Shown piece by piece: positions 44,180 through 52,818 of a DNA stretch of 59,359 nt. A program made the translations under genes and the position numbers. The stretch spans positions 1-59,359 of the forward strand of contig WRLA01000011.1 in assembly GCA_009777825.1 (NCBI GenBank), in the 5' to 3' direction. A model generated the notes under the pieces. The model saw only the letters and a program-made list of their open reading frames with translations, was not told the DNA's origin and searched no databases. Source of the stretch: Bacteroidales bacterium. GTDB lineage: Bacteria > Bacteroidota > Bacteroidia > Bacteroidales > WRLA01. Position 1 is the first letter of the stretch; the number at the start of each line of letters is the position of its first letter.

Positions 44180-44203
44180 GTAAAATATCCGGACTATCCC
44201 CTG

Positions 44204-45205
44204 CTACGCTCCTAAAGTTGCCACCATCACCGCCTTAATGGTATGCAGGCGGTTTTCGGCTTCGTCGAAGACAATGGATCTATGCGATTCGAAGACCTCT
44301 TCGGTTACTTCCATCGCTTCTAATCCGAATTTTTGGTATATTTCTTCTCCTACCGTTGTTTCGCGGTTGTGGAATGCGGGCAGACAGTGTAAAAATTTCA
44401 CGTTCGGGTTTCCGGTAGCTTTCACTACGTTCATGTTCACCTGATAGGGCGTCAACAGTTTGATGCGCTCTTCCCACACGGCATCGGGTTCTCCCATGGA
44501 TACCCAGACGTCGGTATAGAGGAAATCAACGCCTTTCACGCCTTCTTCGACATTGTCGGTCAGGGTGATTTTCGCGTCGGTCTGTTTGGCTATTTCGCGA
44601 CATTTCGCTACCAACTCGTCGGCGGGTTGGCACTGTTTCGGCGCTACGGCGCGGAAGTCCATGCCCATTTTTGCTGCTCCGACCATCAGGCTGTTGCCCA
44701 TGTTGTTGCGGGCGTCGCCGAGGTATGCAAACGAAACTTGATGCAACGGCTTGTCGCTGTGTTCCATCATGGTGAGGAAGTCGGCAAGGATCTGCGTCGG
44801 GTGGAACTCGGTCGTCAGTCCGTTCCAAACGGGGACGCCGGAATATTCTGCCAACGCTTCCACAATCTCCTGCGAGTAACCGCGATACTCAATGCCGTCG
44901 TACATACGTCCGAGTACGCGTGCCGTATCTTTCATTGATTCTTTCTTGCCCATCTGCGAGCCTGAGGGTCCGAGGTAGGTTACGCCGGCGCCTTGGTCCA
45001 TCGCTGCTACTTCAAAGGCGCAACGTGTTCTCGTTGAATCTTTCTCAAACAAAAGAACGACATTTTTTCCTTTCAGGGTCTGTTGTTCTGTTCCGGCGTA
45101 TTTCGCCTTTTTCAAATCAGCCGAAAGTTGCAATAAAAACTTGATCTCTTCCGGAGTAAAATCCAATAACTTCAAAAAACTTCTGTTCCTTAAATTAAAT
45201 GCCAT
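44204..45205 (-). CDS. arcB: Ornithine carbamoyltransferase (catabolic type likely)
   Basis: 333 residues. Carbamoyl phosphate motif [21 protein letters not shown], and the ornithine loop [10 protein letters not shown]. Its partner, carbamate kinase, is 31 bp upstream on the same strand, so the pair probably phosphorolyses citrulline to ornithine and carbamoyl phosphate, then ATP. Arginine deiminase is not in the window; anabolic use cannot be excluded. Confidence 0.9.
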   Translation of the reverse strand: MAFNLRNRSFLKLLDFTPEEIKFLLQLSADLKKAKYAGTEQQTLKGKNVVLLFEKDSTRTRCAFEVAAMDQGAGVTYLGPSGSQMGKKESMKDTARVLGRMYDGIEYRGYSQEIVEALAEYSGVPVWNGLTTEFHPTQILADFLTMMEHSDKPLHQVSFAYLGDARNNMGNSLMVGAAKMGMDFRAVAPKQCQPADELVAKCREIAKQTDAKITLTDNVEEGVKGVDFLYTDVWVSMGEPDAVWEERIKLLTPYQVNMNVVKATGNPNVKFLHCLPAFHNRETTVGEEIYQKFGLEAMEVTEEVFESHRSIVFDEAENRLHTIKAVMVATLGA

Positions 45206-45236
45206 GATAATGTGTATTTTATGTGATTAAATATAT

Positions 45237-46181
45237 TTATTTCGCTACTATTTGCGTTCCGCCGCCGGGGATGTGCAACTGCGCCGCTTCGGTGATGATG
45301 CAGCGTTTGCCGCCGTTTTTGATGAACTGGATGGCTGCACGCATCTTCGGCGCCATGCTGCCTTCGGCAAAGTGTCCTTCGGCAAGGTAACGCTCGGCGT
45401 CTTCCACCGTAACTACGTCTAACTCTTTCTGTTGCGGCGTGTTGAAATGGATGCACACCTTCGCAATGTCGGTCAGGATGTAGAACTCGTCGGCTTTGAT
45501 TTCGGAAGCCAACTTCGACGATGCCGAATCTTTATCTATCACGGCGTCAATGCCTTGCACCGTGTTTTTGTCTTTGGAAAAGACGGGGATGCCGCCGCCG
45601 CCGACCGTGATGATGATGGCGCCGTTGCGTGCCAGCGTCTCCACAATCTCCTTATTGTCAATGTGGATGGGCTTGGGCGAGGCGACGACCTTGCGCCAGC
45701 CGCGTCCGCGGGAGTCTTCGGAAAATTTAGCGCCCGTGGCGGCTGCAAACGCGTCGGCTTCTTCCTTAGTATAATAGGGACCGACCGGCTTGGTAGGATT
45801 CTGAAACGCGGGATCGTCTTTATCCACAAAGACCTGCGTTATCAGTGTTAATACCTGTTTTTCAATGCCTTCCTTCTGAAGCACGTTTCTCATCTGCTGC
45901 TGAATCATATATCCGATGGAGCCTTGGGTCTCGGCAACGCAAATGTCCAACGGCTGCGCCGGAACGCCGTAGGTCTTTTCGCCGGCATCGTGTTGTAACA
46001 TGACGTTGCCGACCTGCGGACCGTTGCCATGTCCGATAACCAAGTCGTAACCGTTTTTTACCAACCCCAACAGGTGCATACACGATTCGTGAACATTGGC
46101 TTCCTGTTCTTCAATGGTACCTTTCTGTCCGCTACGCAGCAAGGCGTTTCCTCCAAAAGCAACAACTGCAAGTTTTTTCAT
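45237..46181 (-). CDS. arcC: Carbamate kinase
   Basis: 314 residues, amino-acid kinase fold. Begins KKLAVVAFGGNALLRSGQKG, with YDLVIGHGNGPQVGN, SRGRGWRKVVASPKP, ITVGGGGIPVF and VIDKDSASSKLASEI. Makes ATP from carbamoyl phosphate and ADP. Preceded by a -7 element and followed by arcB. Confidence 0.95.
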   Translation of the reverse strand: MKKLAVVAFGGNALLRSGQKGTIEEQEANVHESCMHLLGLVKNGYDLVIGHGNGPQVGNVMLQHDAGEKTYGVPAQPLDICVAETQGSIGYMIQQQMRNVLQKEGIEKQVLTLITQVFVDKDDPAFQNPTKPVGPYYTKEEADAFAAATGAKFSEDSRGRGWRKVVASPKPIHIDNKEIVETLARNGAIIITVGGGGIPVFSKDKNTVQGIDAVIDKDSASSKLASEIKADEFYILTDIAKVCIHFNTPQQKELDVVTVEDAERYLAEGHFAEGSMAPKMRAAIQFIKNGGKRCIITEAAQLHIPGGGTQIVAK

Positions 46182-46243
46182 ATATATTATAAATATGTTA
46201 TACCTTTAAAATAAATAAGTTATATTTTCCAAAATAGGGGGTG

Positions 46244-46251
46244 CAAAGATA
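46244..46251 (-). promoter_or_regulatory. -7 promoter element for arcC-arcB
   Basis: Minus-strand TATCTTTG, 62 bp before the arcC start. Confidence 0.55.
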
Positions 46252-46295
46252 GTAATTTTAATTGAGAGTTGACAAGTAAAATGTTCAGTTACTCC

Positions 46296-48176
46296 TCACA
46301 ACCCTTTCCATCCCTCCACTATCCGCACGAACTCTCTCCGGTATCCCCGTTCGTCTTCGCCGAGACCTTTGCGGGCGAGTGTTATCACGTCGTTGCAGGT
46401 GGCGTTGCCTTTGAAGTCGGAGTTGCGCAGCAGTTGTCCGAACATCGCCACGGCTGAGGCGAAGACGAAGTCGGCGCTCGGCGTTTTGAATACATCGCCC
46501 GTCCGGACGGGGATTTCCATCTTGACACTGGTTTCGTTGCCGATAGGCTTATAGCGCAGTTTGACGGTCATCATCTCGTTGTTGAGGACGCCTTTCGACG
46601 GATTGGAGGTGGCGACGGATTGGTATTTCAGCGAGTCCACGCTTCCTGCGTAGCGGTTTTTGATGCCGACGGGGATGATTTCGTACAGCGCTGTAACGGT
46701 ATGTCCGGCGCCTAATTCGCCGGCGTCTTTGGTGTCGTCGTTGAAGTCTTCGTTGTTCAGCAGGCGGCTTTCGTAGCCGATGAGGCGGTAGGCGTTTATG
46801 TAGGCAGGGTTAAACTCTATCTGCATCTTCACGTCTTTTGCCACGGCGTACATCGTCGAGCCGAACTCCTGTACAAGGACGCGGTTCGCTTCCTGAATAT
46901 TGTCAATGTAGGCGTGATTGCCGTTGCCTTTTTGCGACAGGATTTGCAGTTTGCTGTCTTTGTAATTTCCCATGCCGTAGCCTAAGACGGTGAGGTAAAC
47001 GCCGGTTTTGCGTTTCTCTTCGATCAGTTTTTCCAACGCTCTTTCGGAACTGACGCCCACGTTGAAGTCGCCGTCGGTGCAGAGGATGATGCGGTTGTTG
47101 CCGTCTTGGATAAAGTTCTTCCGCGCGACGCGGTAAGCGAGTTCTATTCCTTCGCCGCCGGCGGTGGAGCCTCCGGCTTCTAAGGCGTCGAGCGCTTCGA
47201 GGATTTTCTGTTTGTCGGCGCCCGACGTCGAGGGCAATATCTCGCCGACAGCGCCCGCATACACTACGATAGCCACACGGTCTTTCTCACGTAAGTTGTT
47301 GGTTAACAATTTTAAAGAAGATTTCACCAACGGCAAACGATTCGCGCTGTACATAGACCCCGAAACATCAATCAGGAAGACGAAATTGGACGCCGGAAGG
47401 TTGTCCGACGGAATCTCTTTCGCCTTCACACCGATACGCACTAACAGATGCTCTTTATTCCACGGACAGAGTTGTGTCTCGGTAAGAATGTTCACCGGAT
47501 GTTTTCCGGTCGGATTAGGATAGTCGTAGGAGAAATAGTTTATCAGTTGTTCTGTGCGCACGGCGTCTATTGGCGGTTTTTGTCCCTGGTTGATCATCCG
47601 GCGGACGTTGCTGTACGAAGCGACGTCCACATCTAATGAGAAGGTAGAGAGCGGCTCGAAAGTAGCGTTCTTAAAACGGTTTTCGGAAAACATGCTATAC
47701 GACTCGTTGTCTTCGGAATCGTAGGAGTAATGGGATACCGATTTCCGCGAACGACCGTAGGAATACTCCATACAAGCGCTTTTAGAATCAACATAAACAT
47801 CAACCGTGCTTAGGTTTTCCTGTACAATAGTCGGGGAAGGAAGATACGCCGGTTGTTCTGCCGTCAAGACAATAGGATATTCCGACTGTTCTTCCGGCAA
47901 TACAAGAGGATACTCCGGTTGTTCAACCGGCAACACAAGAGGATACGTATGTTGTTCAACCGGAAGTGCAAGCGGATGCGCCGGTTGCTCATTCGGAGGT
48001 GTAAGTGGATGTTCCGGTTGTTCATCCGGCAGCACAAGCGGGTACTCCGGTGGTTTGGGAATGTCCACCACGGGGTTTGTTACGGTTTGCCCGTTTTTAC
48101 TTAGAATTACAATCAACACTGCGGCGGATACAGTGGCAAGGATTACGATCAGCGCCATTAAAATTTGTTTTTTCAT
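46296..48176 (-). CDS. VWA-domain membrane-anchored protein (YfbK-like)
   Basis: 626 residues. Membrane anchor at about 5-27 (ILMALIVILATVSAAVLIVI). Residues 41-110 are about seven decapeptide repeats of the form EQPEYPLVLP, encoded by 30-bp units. Then the YfbK-type N-terminal segment (FSLDVDVASYSNVRRMINQG), VWA domain with metal site DVSGSM, and a C-terminal DUF3520-like domain (GHTVTALYEIIPVG). It diverges from the ECF sigma/anti-sigma pair 94 bp away, an arrangement common in the phylum. Function unknown, likely envelope-associated. Confidence 0.88.
   Translation of the reverse strand: MKKQILMALIVILATVSAAVLIVILSKNGQTVTNPVVDIPKPPEYPLVLPDEQPEHPLTPPNEQPAHPLALPVEQHTYPLVLPVEQPEYPLVLPEEQSEYPIVLTAEQPAYLPSPTIVQENLSTVDVYVDSKSACMEYSYGRSRKSVSHYSYDSEDNESYSMFSENRFKNATFEPLSTFSLDVDVASYSNVRRMINQGQKPPIDAVRTEQLINYFSYDYPNPTGKHPVNILTETQLCPWNKEHLLVRIGVKAKEIPSDNLPASNFVFLIDVSGSMYSANRLPLVKSSLKLLTNNLREKDRVAIVVYAGAVGEILPSTSGADKQKILEALDALEAGGSTAGGEGIELAYRVARKNFIQDGNNRIILCTDGDFNVGVSSERALEKLIEEKRKTGVYLTVLGYGMGNYKDSKLQILSQKGNGNHAYIDNIQEANRVLVQEFGSTMYAVAKDVKMQIEFNPAYINAYRLIGYESRLLNNEDFNDDTKDAGELGAGHTVTALYEIIPVGIKNRYAGSVDSLKYQSVATSNPSKGVLNNEMMTVKLRYKPIGNETSVKMEIPVRTGDVFKTPSADFVFASAVAMFGQLLRNSDFKGNATCNDVITLARKGLGEDERGYRREFVRIVEGWKGL
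47845..48050 (-). repeat. Tandem 30-bp coding repeats in the VWA gene
   Basis: About seven 30-bp units encode the Pro/Glu decapeptides. The DNA copies differ at scattered positions. The neighbouring anti-sigma gene contains unrelated units of the same 30-bp length. Confidence 0.8.
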
Positions 48177-48253
48177 TTTGAAATAAAATTAAAGTTAATA
48201 AATAAAATTTCCTGATAGATGCGGCGAAATGGGAAATTCCATAAAAGTTTTTG

Positions 48254-48261
48254 TACTTTTG
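48254..48261 (+). promoter_or_regulatory. -7 promoter element for ECF sigma gene
   Basis: TACTTTTG lies 8 bp before ATG 48270, so the transcript would be leaderless or nearly so. Confidence 0.5.
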
Positions 48262-48269
48262 CAAAAATT

Positions 48270-48839
48270 ATGGATAAAAAACCGTCAGGCGTCTTTTGGA
48301 GTGATGATGAATTGTTGAGGCAATTCGTTCAGACCGCTGATCAGGAGTTTCTGGGACAACTCTACTCCCGATATGTTCCGTTGGTGTATGGATTGTGTTT
48401 GAAATATTTGAAACAGACCGAAGACGCCGAAGACGCCGTAACCAACATTTACGAAGAACTGACGTGGAAAATCCATAAATACCACATCGAAAACTTCAAA
48501 ACATGGCTGTACAGCGTAGCGAAAAACCACTGTTTTCAACTTCTGAGACGAGAAAATAAGACGATTTTTGAAGAATTTGACCATCAAGTTATGGAATCGG
48601 ACGCCTTTGAGAATCTAATAGATGTTGAAGATGATCAGGAGAAGGAAAGTGCGTTGAAATATTGCATGGGAACGCTTCCGGAGGAGCAACGGCAATGTAT
48701 CGTTCATTTCTTCTTTGAAGATTGTTCATACGCCGACATCGCCGAAAAGACAGGATTTGAACTGAATAAGGTAAAAAGTTACATTCAAAACGGAAAACGA
48801 AACTTGAAAATTTGTATTTTAAAAAGAATAAATCAATGA
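48270..48839 (+). CDS. ECF-family RNA polymerase sigma factor
   Basis: 189 residues from ATG 48270 (the longer frame from 48219 crosses the promoter). Sigma region 2 includes LYSRYVPLVYGLCLKYLKQTEDAEDAVTNIYEEL and FKTWLYSVAKNHCFQLLR. Region 4 has LPEEQRQCIVHFFFEDCSYADIA and NKVKSYIQNGKRNL. Next gene, a membrane protein, begins 1 bp after its stop, so the two are coupled. Confidence 0.92.
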   Translation: MDKKPSGVFWSDDELLRQFVQTADQEFLGQLYSRYVPLVYGLCLKYLKQTEDAEDAVTNIYEELTWKIHKYHIENFKTWLYSVAKNHCFQLLRRENKTIFEEFDHQVMESDAFENLIDVEDDQEKESALKYCMGTLPEEQRQCIVHFFFEDCSYADIAEKTGFELNKVKSYIQNGKRNLKICILKRINQ

Positions 48840-48840
48840 T

Positions 48841-49755
48841 ATGAAACTCACAGAGTATATAGAAGGTAAACGCAAAGGCAAAGAAGCCAACCGCTTGGAA
48901 CGACAAGCGATGAATGACCCCTTTTTGCAAGATGCGTTAGACGGTTTCGATGACGTAACAGGCGACCACACCCAAGTCATCGCACGGTTGGAAAAGCGGT
49001 TTTCCCAATCCGAAACGCCGTCGGAAATAGATGTGAAAAGCGCGAGGAAACGCCTTTCCATCGTGGAACAGTTTATATATGTCGCCGCTTCCTTTTTACT
49101 TATCGTCGGATTTAGCGCCATCTTCCTTTGGGACAGAGACAGCGAGAGTAATCCGGAGGCTGTCGTTGCCATGGAAGAGTTGCAACCGGAGGCTGTCGTT
49201 GCGATGGAAGAATCACAATCGGAACAGGTCGTTGCAATGGAAAAGTTGCAACCGGAACAGGTAATTGCGATGGAAAAGTTACAACCGGAACAGGTTGTTG
49301 CAATAGAATTATCACAATCGGAACAAATCATCGCCATGGAAGAAAGCCAATCGGAACAAATCGCCGCAGTGGCAGTACAACCGGAAGCCAAGGTGTCAAC
49401 TCCGGCGATGGACGTCGAATTTGTCGTTGCCATGGAAGAGTTAGCCCCGCCGTCAGTGGCTGCTGACGAAATATTACAGGACGCAAGATCCGCACGGGCA
49501 GCATCCTCAAAAAAGTCAGCATCCCCAAACTACGATGCAAAAACGGTAGCCGAAAGCGCCAAGTCAGATCCCCGTGAGACGACCGTGAAAGTCTCTTTCT
49601 TCATTGACAAAACGGGAAAACCGACCAACATAGAATTTGAAGAAAACGTCAGCGAAGAGACCAAAAAAGCCGTCGAAAAAATGCTCGCCGCGTCGCCCGC
49701 ATGGAAACAGAGAAACAAAAGAGTTACGATGACGATTACGCTGGATTTTGAATAG
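48841..49755 (+). CDS. Anti-sigma-like membrane protein with decapeptide repeats and TonB-like end
   Basis: 304 residues. Cytosolic N-terminus with TEYIEGKRKGKEANRLERQ, one membrane span at 78-97, then at 104-185 about eight decapeptide repeats of the type QPEQVVAMEK, then a basic linker and a C-terminal TonB-C-like domain (VKVSFFIDKTGKPTNIEFE, AWKQRNKRVTMTITLDFE). Adjacent to the ECF sigma gene; anti-sigma function is inferred from this arrangement. Confidence 0.75.
   Translation: MKLTEYIEGKRKGKEANRLERQAMNDPFLQDALDGFDDVTGDHTQVIARLEKRFSQSETPSEIDVKSARKRLSIVEQFIYVAASFLLIVGFSAIFLWDRDSESNPEAVVAMEELQPEAVVAMEESQSEQVVAMEKLQPEQVIAMEKLQPEQVVAIELSQSEQIIAMEESQSEQIAAVAVQPEAKVSTPAMDVEFVVAMEELAPPSVAADEILQDARSARAASSKKSASPNYDAKTVAESAKSDPRETTVKVSFFIDKTGKPTNIEFEENVSEETKKAVEKMLAASPAWKQRNKRVTMTITLDFE
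49150..49390 (+). repeat. Tandem 30-bp coding repeats in anti-sigma gene
   Basis: About eight 30-bp units containing GTTGC(A/G)ATGGAA encode the Glu/Gln decapeptides. Some units are more alike in pairs, suggesting slippage-type expansion. Confidence 0.8.
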
Positions 49756-49883
49756 AAATGAAAGATTACTAATAGTGTGATGATGGTTAATAAAAATTGA
49801 TTTGACGCATCCAAACCGTGTTATCAACAAAATGGTGTTGATAAAAGCAGACGCATTGCCACAAAACGTACAGCATATTGCCC

Positions 49884-49891
49884 TATCTTTG
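49884..49891 (+). promoter_or_regulatory. -7 promoter element for the MltD-like gene
   Basis: TATCTTTG followed by C, 29 bp before ATG 49921. Confidence 0.6.
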
Positions 49892-49920
49892 CAAGTTCAA
49901 ATACACGTAATAGATTATTT

Positions 49921-51534
49921 ATGAATAAAATAGCCATTGCACTATACCTCAGTTGTCTTTTAATGTTCGGTTTTCCGGTGCATGGAGGGGCGCAGAATGA
50001 GGTAGCCGACGAGATGATCGTGGCGGGCGACACCATTTTTTCTGCCACGCTCATCGCTTTGGAAGAAGAAGCCGAAATGCCCGAAGACACAATACAATTT
50101 GTTCCGACGAGCGCCTATTTAATCCCCGATGACCCTATCGCCGCCATGCTCGACAGCCTGAGTCGGCAAAAATACCTCGAAACGTTTGACTTCTATTCAA
50201 AAACGAACATGCTGAATACCGGAATCGAATTAGATGTTCCCATTTTCAGCGATTCGATTATCATGGAACGCCTTGAACAACTCAACCAAAACACCACGAT
50301 GGAGTTGACTTACAACGCTATGGTCGCCCGTTACATAGAACTGTATGCCAATAAACGGCGGGCGTTGACGTCGAAGATGCTGGGTTTGGCTGAGATATAT
50401 TTCCCGATGTTTGAAGAGATGCTGGACAAATACGATGTTCCGTTGGAAATGAAATACTTAGCCATCGTGGAGTCGGCATTAAATCCGACCGCCACCTCAC
50501 GCGCGGGCGCCAAGGGATTGTGGCAATTTATGTACGCCACCGGCAAGATGTACGGATTGGAGGTGAGCAGCGTTATTGACGACCGCTGCGACCCCTACAA
50601 GGCTACCGATGCGGCATGCCGACATTTGAGCGATTTGTATAAGATGTACAATAACTGGGAGTTAGCGCTGGCAGCGTACAACTGTGGCGCCGGCAATGTC
50701 AACAAAGCCATTCGACGCTCCGGCGGCAAGACCAATTATTGGCAACTGTGGTCATACTTGCCGACCGAAACACGCGGCTATGTCCCCGCATTCATCGCCG
50801 TGGTCTATGTGATGAACTGCGCGGCGGAACACAACATCTATCCTCTTGAGCCAAGTATCTTCGCATACCAGATAGATACCGTTACGGTAAAACAGCCCTT
50901 AGCCTTCGACCAGATTTCGGAAATGCTCGGCATTCAATACGACCTGCTCTCTTTTCTCAATCCGCCTTACAAAAAAGGCATCATCCCTGCCTCGGCAACC
51001 AAGCCCTATATCTTGCGACTGCCGTACCAATATTCCGGATTGTTTATCATGAACGAAGACTCACTCTATACCTATAAAACGCAAAAAGGATTGGAAAAAG
51101 AACAAATTATGTCGGAACTGAAAAACACCGAAAGTCAGGAGATGCAGTACCACAAAGTGAAAAGTGGCGAGACCCTCTCGTCCATAGCTGTCAAATACCG
51201 ATGTACGGTAAGCAACCTTCAAAACTGGAACGGACTGAAAAACAATGCCATACTCAAAATCGGACAGCGACTCATTGTCTATGCTCCCGCATCAAGTTCA
51301 AAAGCAAAATCCTCAACGCAGGCAACTACCACCACACAACAATCCTCCGCCGCAACACCATCTTCCGCTTCAACCAAAACAACCCAAGCCACCTATCAGG
51401 TACAATCGGGTGATACCTTGTGGAATATCGCACAGAAATATTCGGGAATTTCCGTTGAAGACATTAAGACACACAACGGACTGTCCGGTAACAACCTCAA
51501 AGTGGGGCAGACGTTGAAGATTCCGACACAATGA
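49921..51534 (+). CDS. Lytic murein transglycosylase, MltD-like, with two LysM domains
   Basis: 537 residues. Signal peptide (MNKIAIALYLSCLLMFGFP), then a charged linker. SLT domain from about 165 with catalytic E184 (AIVESALNP) and motifs GAKGLWQFMYATGKMYGL, DPYKATDAACRHL, LAAYNCGAGNVNKAI. Two LysM repeats at ~411-455 (VKSGETLSSIAVKY) and ~490-537 (VQSGDTLWNIAQKY). Cleaves peptidoglycan glycan chains in the periplasm. Downstream PHP gene follows within 17 bp. Confidence 0.93.
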   Translation: MNKIAIALYLSCLLMFGFPVHGGAQNEVADEMIVAGDTIFSATLIALEEEAEMPEDTIQFVPTSAYLIPDDPIAAMLDSLSRQKYLETFDFYSKTNMLNTGIELDVPIFSDSIIMERLEQLNQNTTMELTYNAMVARYIELYANKRRALTSKMLGLAEIYFPMFEEMLDKYDVPLEMKYLAIVESALNPTATSRAGAKGLWQFMYATGKMYGLEVSSVIDDRCDPYKATDAACRHLSDLYKMYNNWELALAAYNCGAGNVNKAIRRSGGKTNYWQLWSYLPTETRGYVPAFIAVVYVMNCAAEHNIYPLEPSIFAYQIDTVTVKQPLAFDQISEMLGIQYDLLSFLNPPYKKGIIPASATKPYILRLPYQYSGLFIMNEDSLYTYKTQKGLEKEQIMSELKNTESQEMQYHKVKSGETLSSIAVKYRCTVSNLQNWNGLKNNAILKIGQRLIVYAPASSSKAKSSTQATTTTQQSSAATPSSASTKTTQATYQVQSGDTLWNIAQKYSGISVEDIKTHNGLSGNNLKVGQTLKIPTQ

Positions 51535-51551
51535 ATTTTTTATAAAAAATT

Positions 51552-52631
51552 ATGCTTAAAAAACCAACATCATTATTATTAGCGTTTCTGATAGCGCTGC
51601 CGTTATTTGCGCAGGTCAGAGGAAAGATTGACATTCCCGACTTAGACGGTTATGTTACGTTGAAGTGCGACTTGCACATGCACACCGTTTTTTCCGACGG
51701 GCTTGTGTGGCCCACTGTGCGGATTGATGAGGCGTACCGCGAAGGTCTCGACGCCATCGCCATCACCGACCACATCGAGTTTCGTCCTCACACGGACATT
51801 GTTGCGTCGCACAATCGCTCTTACGAGATCGCCCAAGAGAGGGCGGAGGAGAAAGGCATCATCCTGATACGAGGCAGCGAGATTACCCGCAGAATGCCTC
51901 CCGGACATCACAACGCGCTCTTTATCACCGATGCGGATTCATTGGAGCAGCCGGAATACATGGACGCCTTCCGCGCCGCCAAAGCGCAAGATGCTTTCAT
52001 CGTCTGGAACCACCCTCACTGGGCGCCACAACAACCCGACACCACCCTGTGGATGGAAGAACACACCGAACTGTTGGAACAGGGCATGATGCACGGCGTG
52101 GAAGTCGTCAACCGCCTCTACTGTCCGGAGTCGCATCAGTGGTGTTTGGATAAAAAACTGACCATGATGGGCAACTCCGACATGCACCAGCCCATACAGT
52201 CCGACGTTGACTTCTGCGCCGGCAAACACCGCACGATGACGCTCGTCTTCGCCAAAAGCGCCACCGCCGAAGGCATCCGCGAGGCGCTATTCGACAGACG
52301 CACAGCGGTTTATTACAACGAATACGTCATCGGCGAAGAGAAGTACCTGAGAGAAATCTTCGAGAAAGCGTTAACGTGGAAATCGGAACAGACCGACAGC
52401 GTAACCATCCGCGTAACCGTCAAAAACAACTCCGACCTAACCTTCCGTCTGAAAAAGAAACAACACGACACCCGCTTAGTCTATTTCCGCGAAACGACCA
52501 TCGTGCCGCACGGCGAACATATCTTAATCGTAAAACTGCGCGACGACGCGGAAGGCGGCGAACTCGACTTTGTCGTGGAAAACTTTCTGGTGCTGCCTAA
52601 TGAGGGGATGAGGTGTAAGGTGAAAATGTAA
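51552..52631 (+). CDS. Secreted PHP-domain phosphoesterase-like protein
   Basis: 359 residues. A signal peptide (MLKKPTSLLLAFLIALPLFA) precedes a PHP domain: DLHMHTVFSDG near residue 39, AITDHIEFRPH, GSEITR, NHPHW and GNSDMH. The metal-binding His/Asp set is complete. C-terminal ~95 residues form a beta-rich extension. Being exported is unusual for polymerase/histidinol-phosphatase relatives, so a nutrient-phosphate role is plausible but unproven. Likely cotranscribed with mltD. Confidence 0.85.
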   Translation: MLKKPTSLLLAFLIALPLFAQVRGKIDIPDLDGYVTLKCDLHMHTVFSDGLVWPTVRIDEAYREGLDAIAITDHIEFRPHTDIVASHNRSYEIAQERAEEKGIILIRGSEITRRMPPGHHNALFITDADSLEQPEYMDAFRAAKAQDAFIVWNHPHWAPQQPDTTLWMEEHTELLEQGMMHGVEVVNRLYCPESHQWCLDKKLTMMGNSDMHQPIQSDVDFCAGKHRTMTLVFAKSATAEGIREALFDRRTAVYYNEYVIGEEKYLREIFEKALTWKSEQTDSVTIRVTVKNNSDLTFRLKKKQHDTRLVYFRETTIVPHGEHILIVKLRDDAEGGELDFVVENFLVLPNEGMRCKVKM

Positions 52632-52675
52632 AAAAGAAAAAAAATAATTTTTGTGTGCCATATTAAAAAAATATG

Positions 52676-52683
52676 TATCTTTG
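52676..52683 (+). promoter_or_regulatory. -7 promoter element for the giant secreted protein
   Basis: TATCTTTG, 135 bp before ATG 52819; the long leader (about 130 nt) is AT-rich with no evident structure. Confidence 0.5.
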
Positions 52684-52818
52684 GCAAACTTTTTTTGAGT
52701 GTTATTTAACAGAAAAATGGCGCTCAAGACAGGAGATGTTGGTAAACGTAATTGGTTGTAAATATTGTGATTAGGAATAAATAGATAAATTATAATTATA
52801 AATTAAAAATTTTAGGTT

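Noticed and set aside
49150..49390. CRISPR-like array
   Set aside because: Repeats are contiguous coding units with no spacers, as also at 47845-48050.
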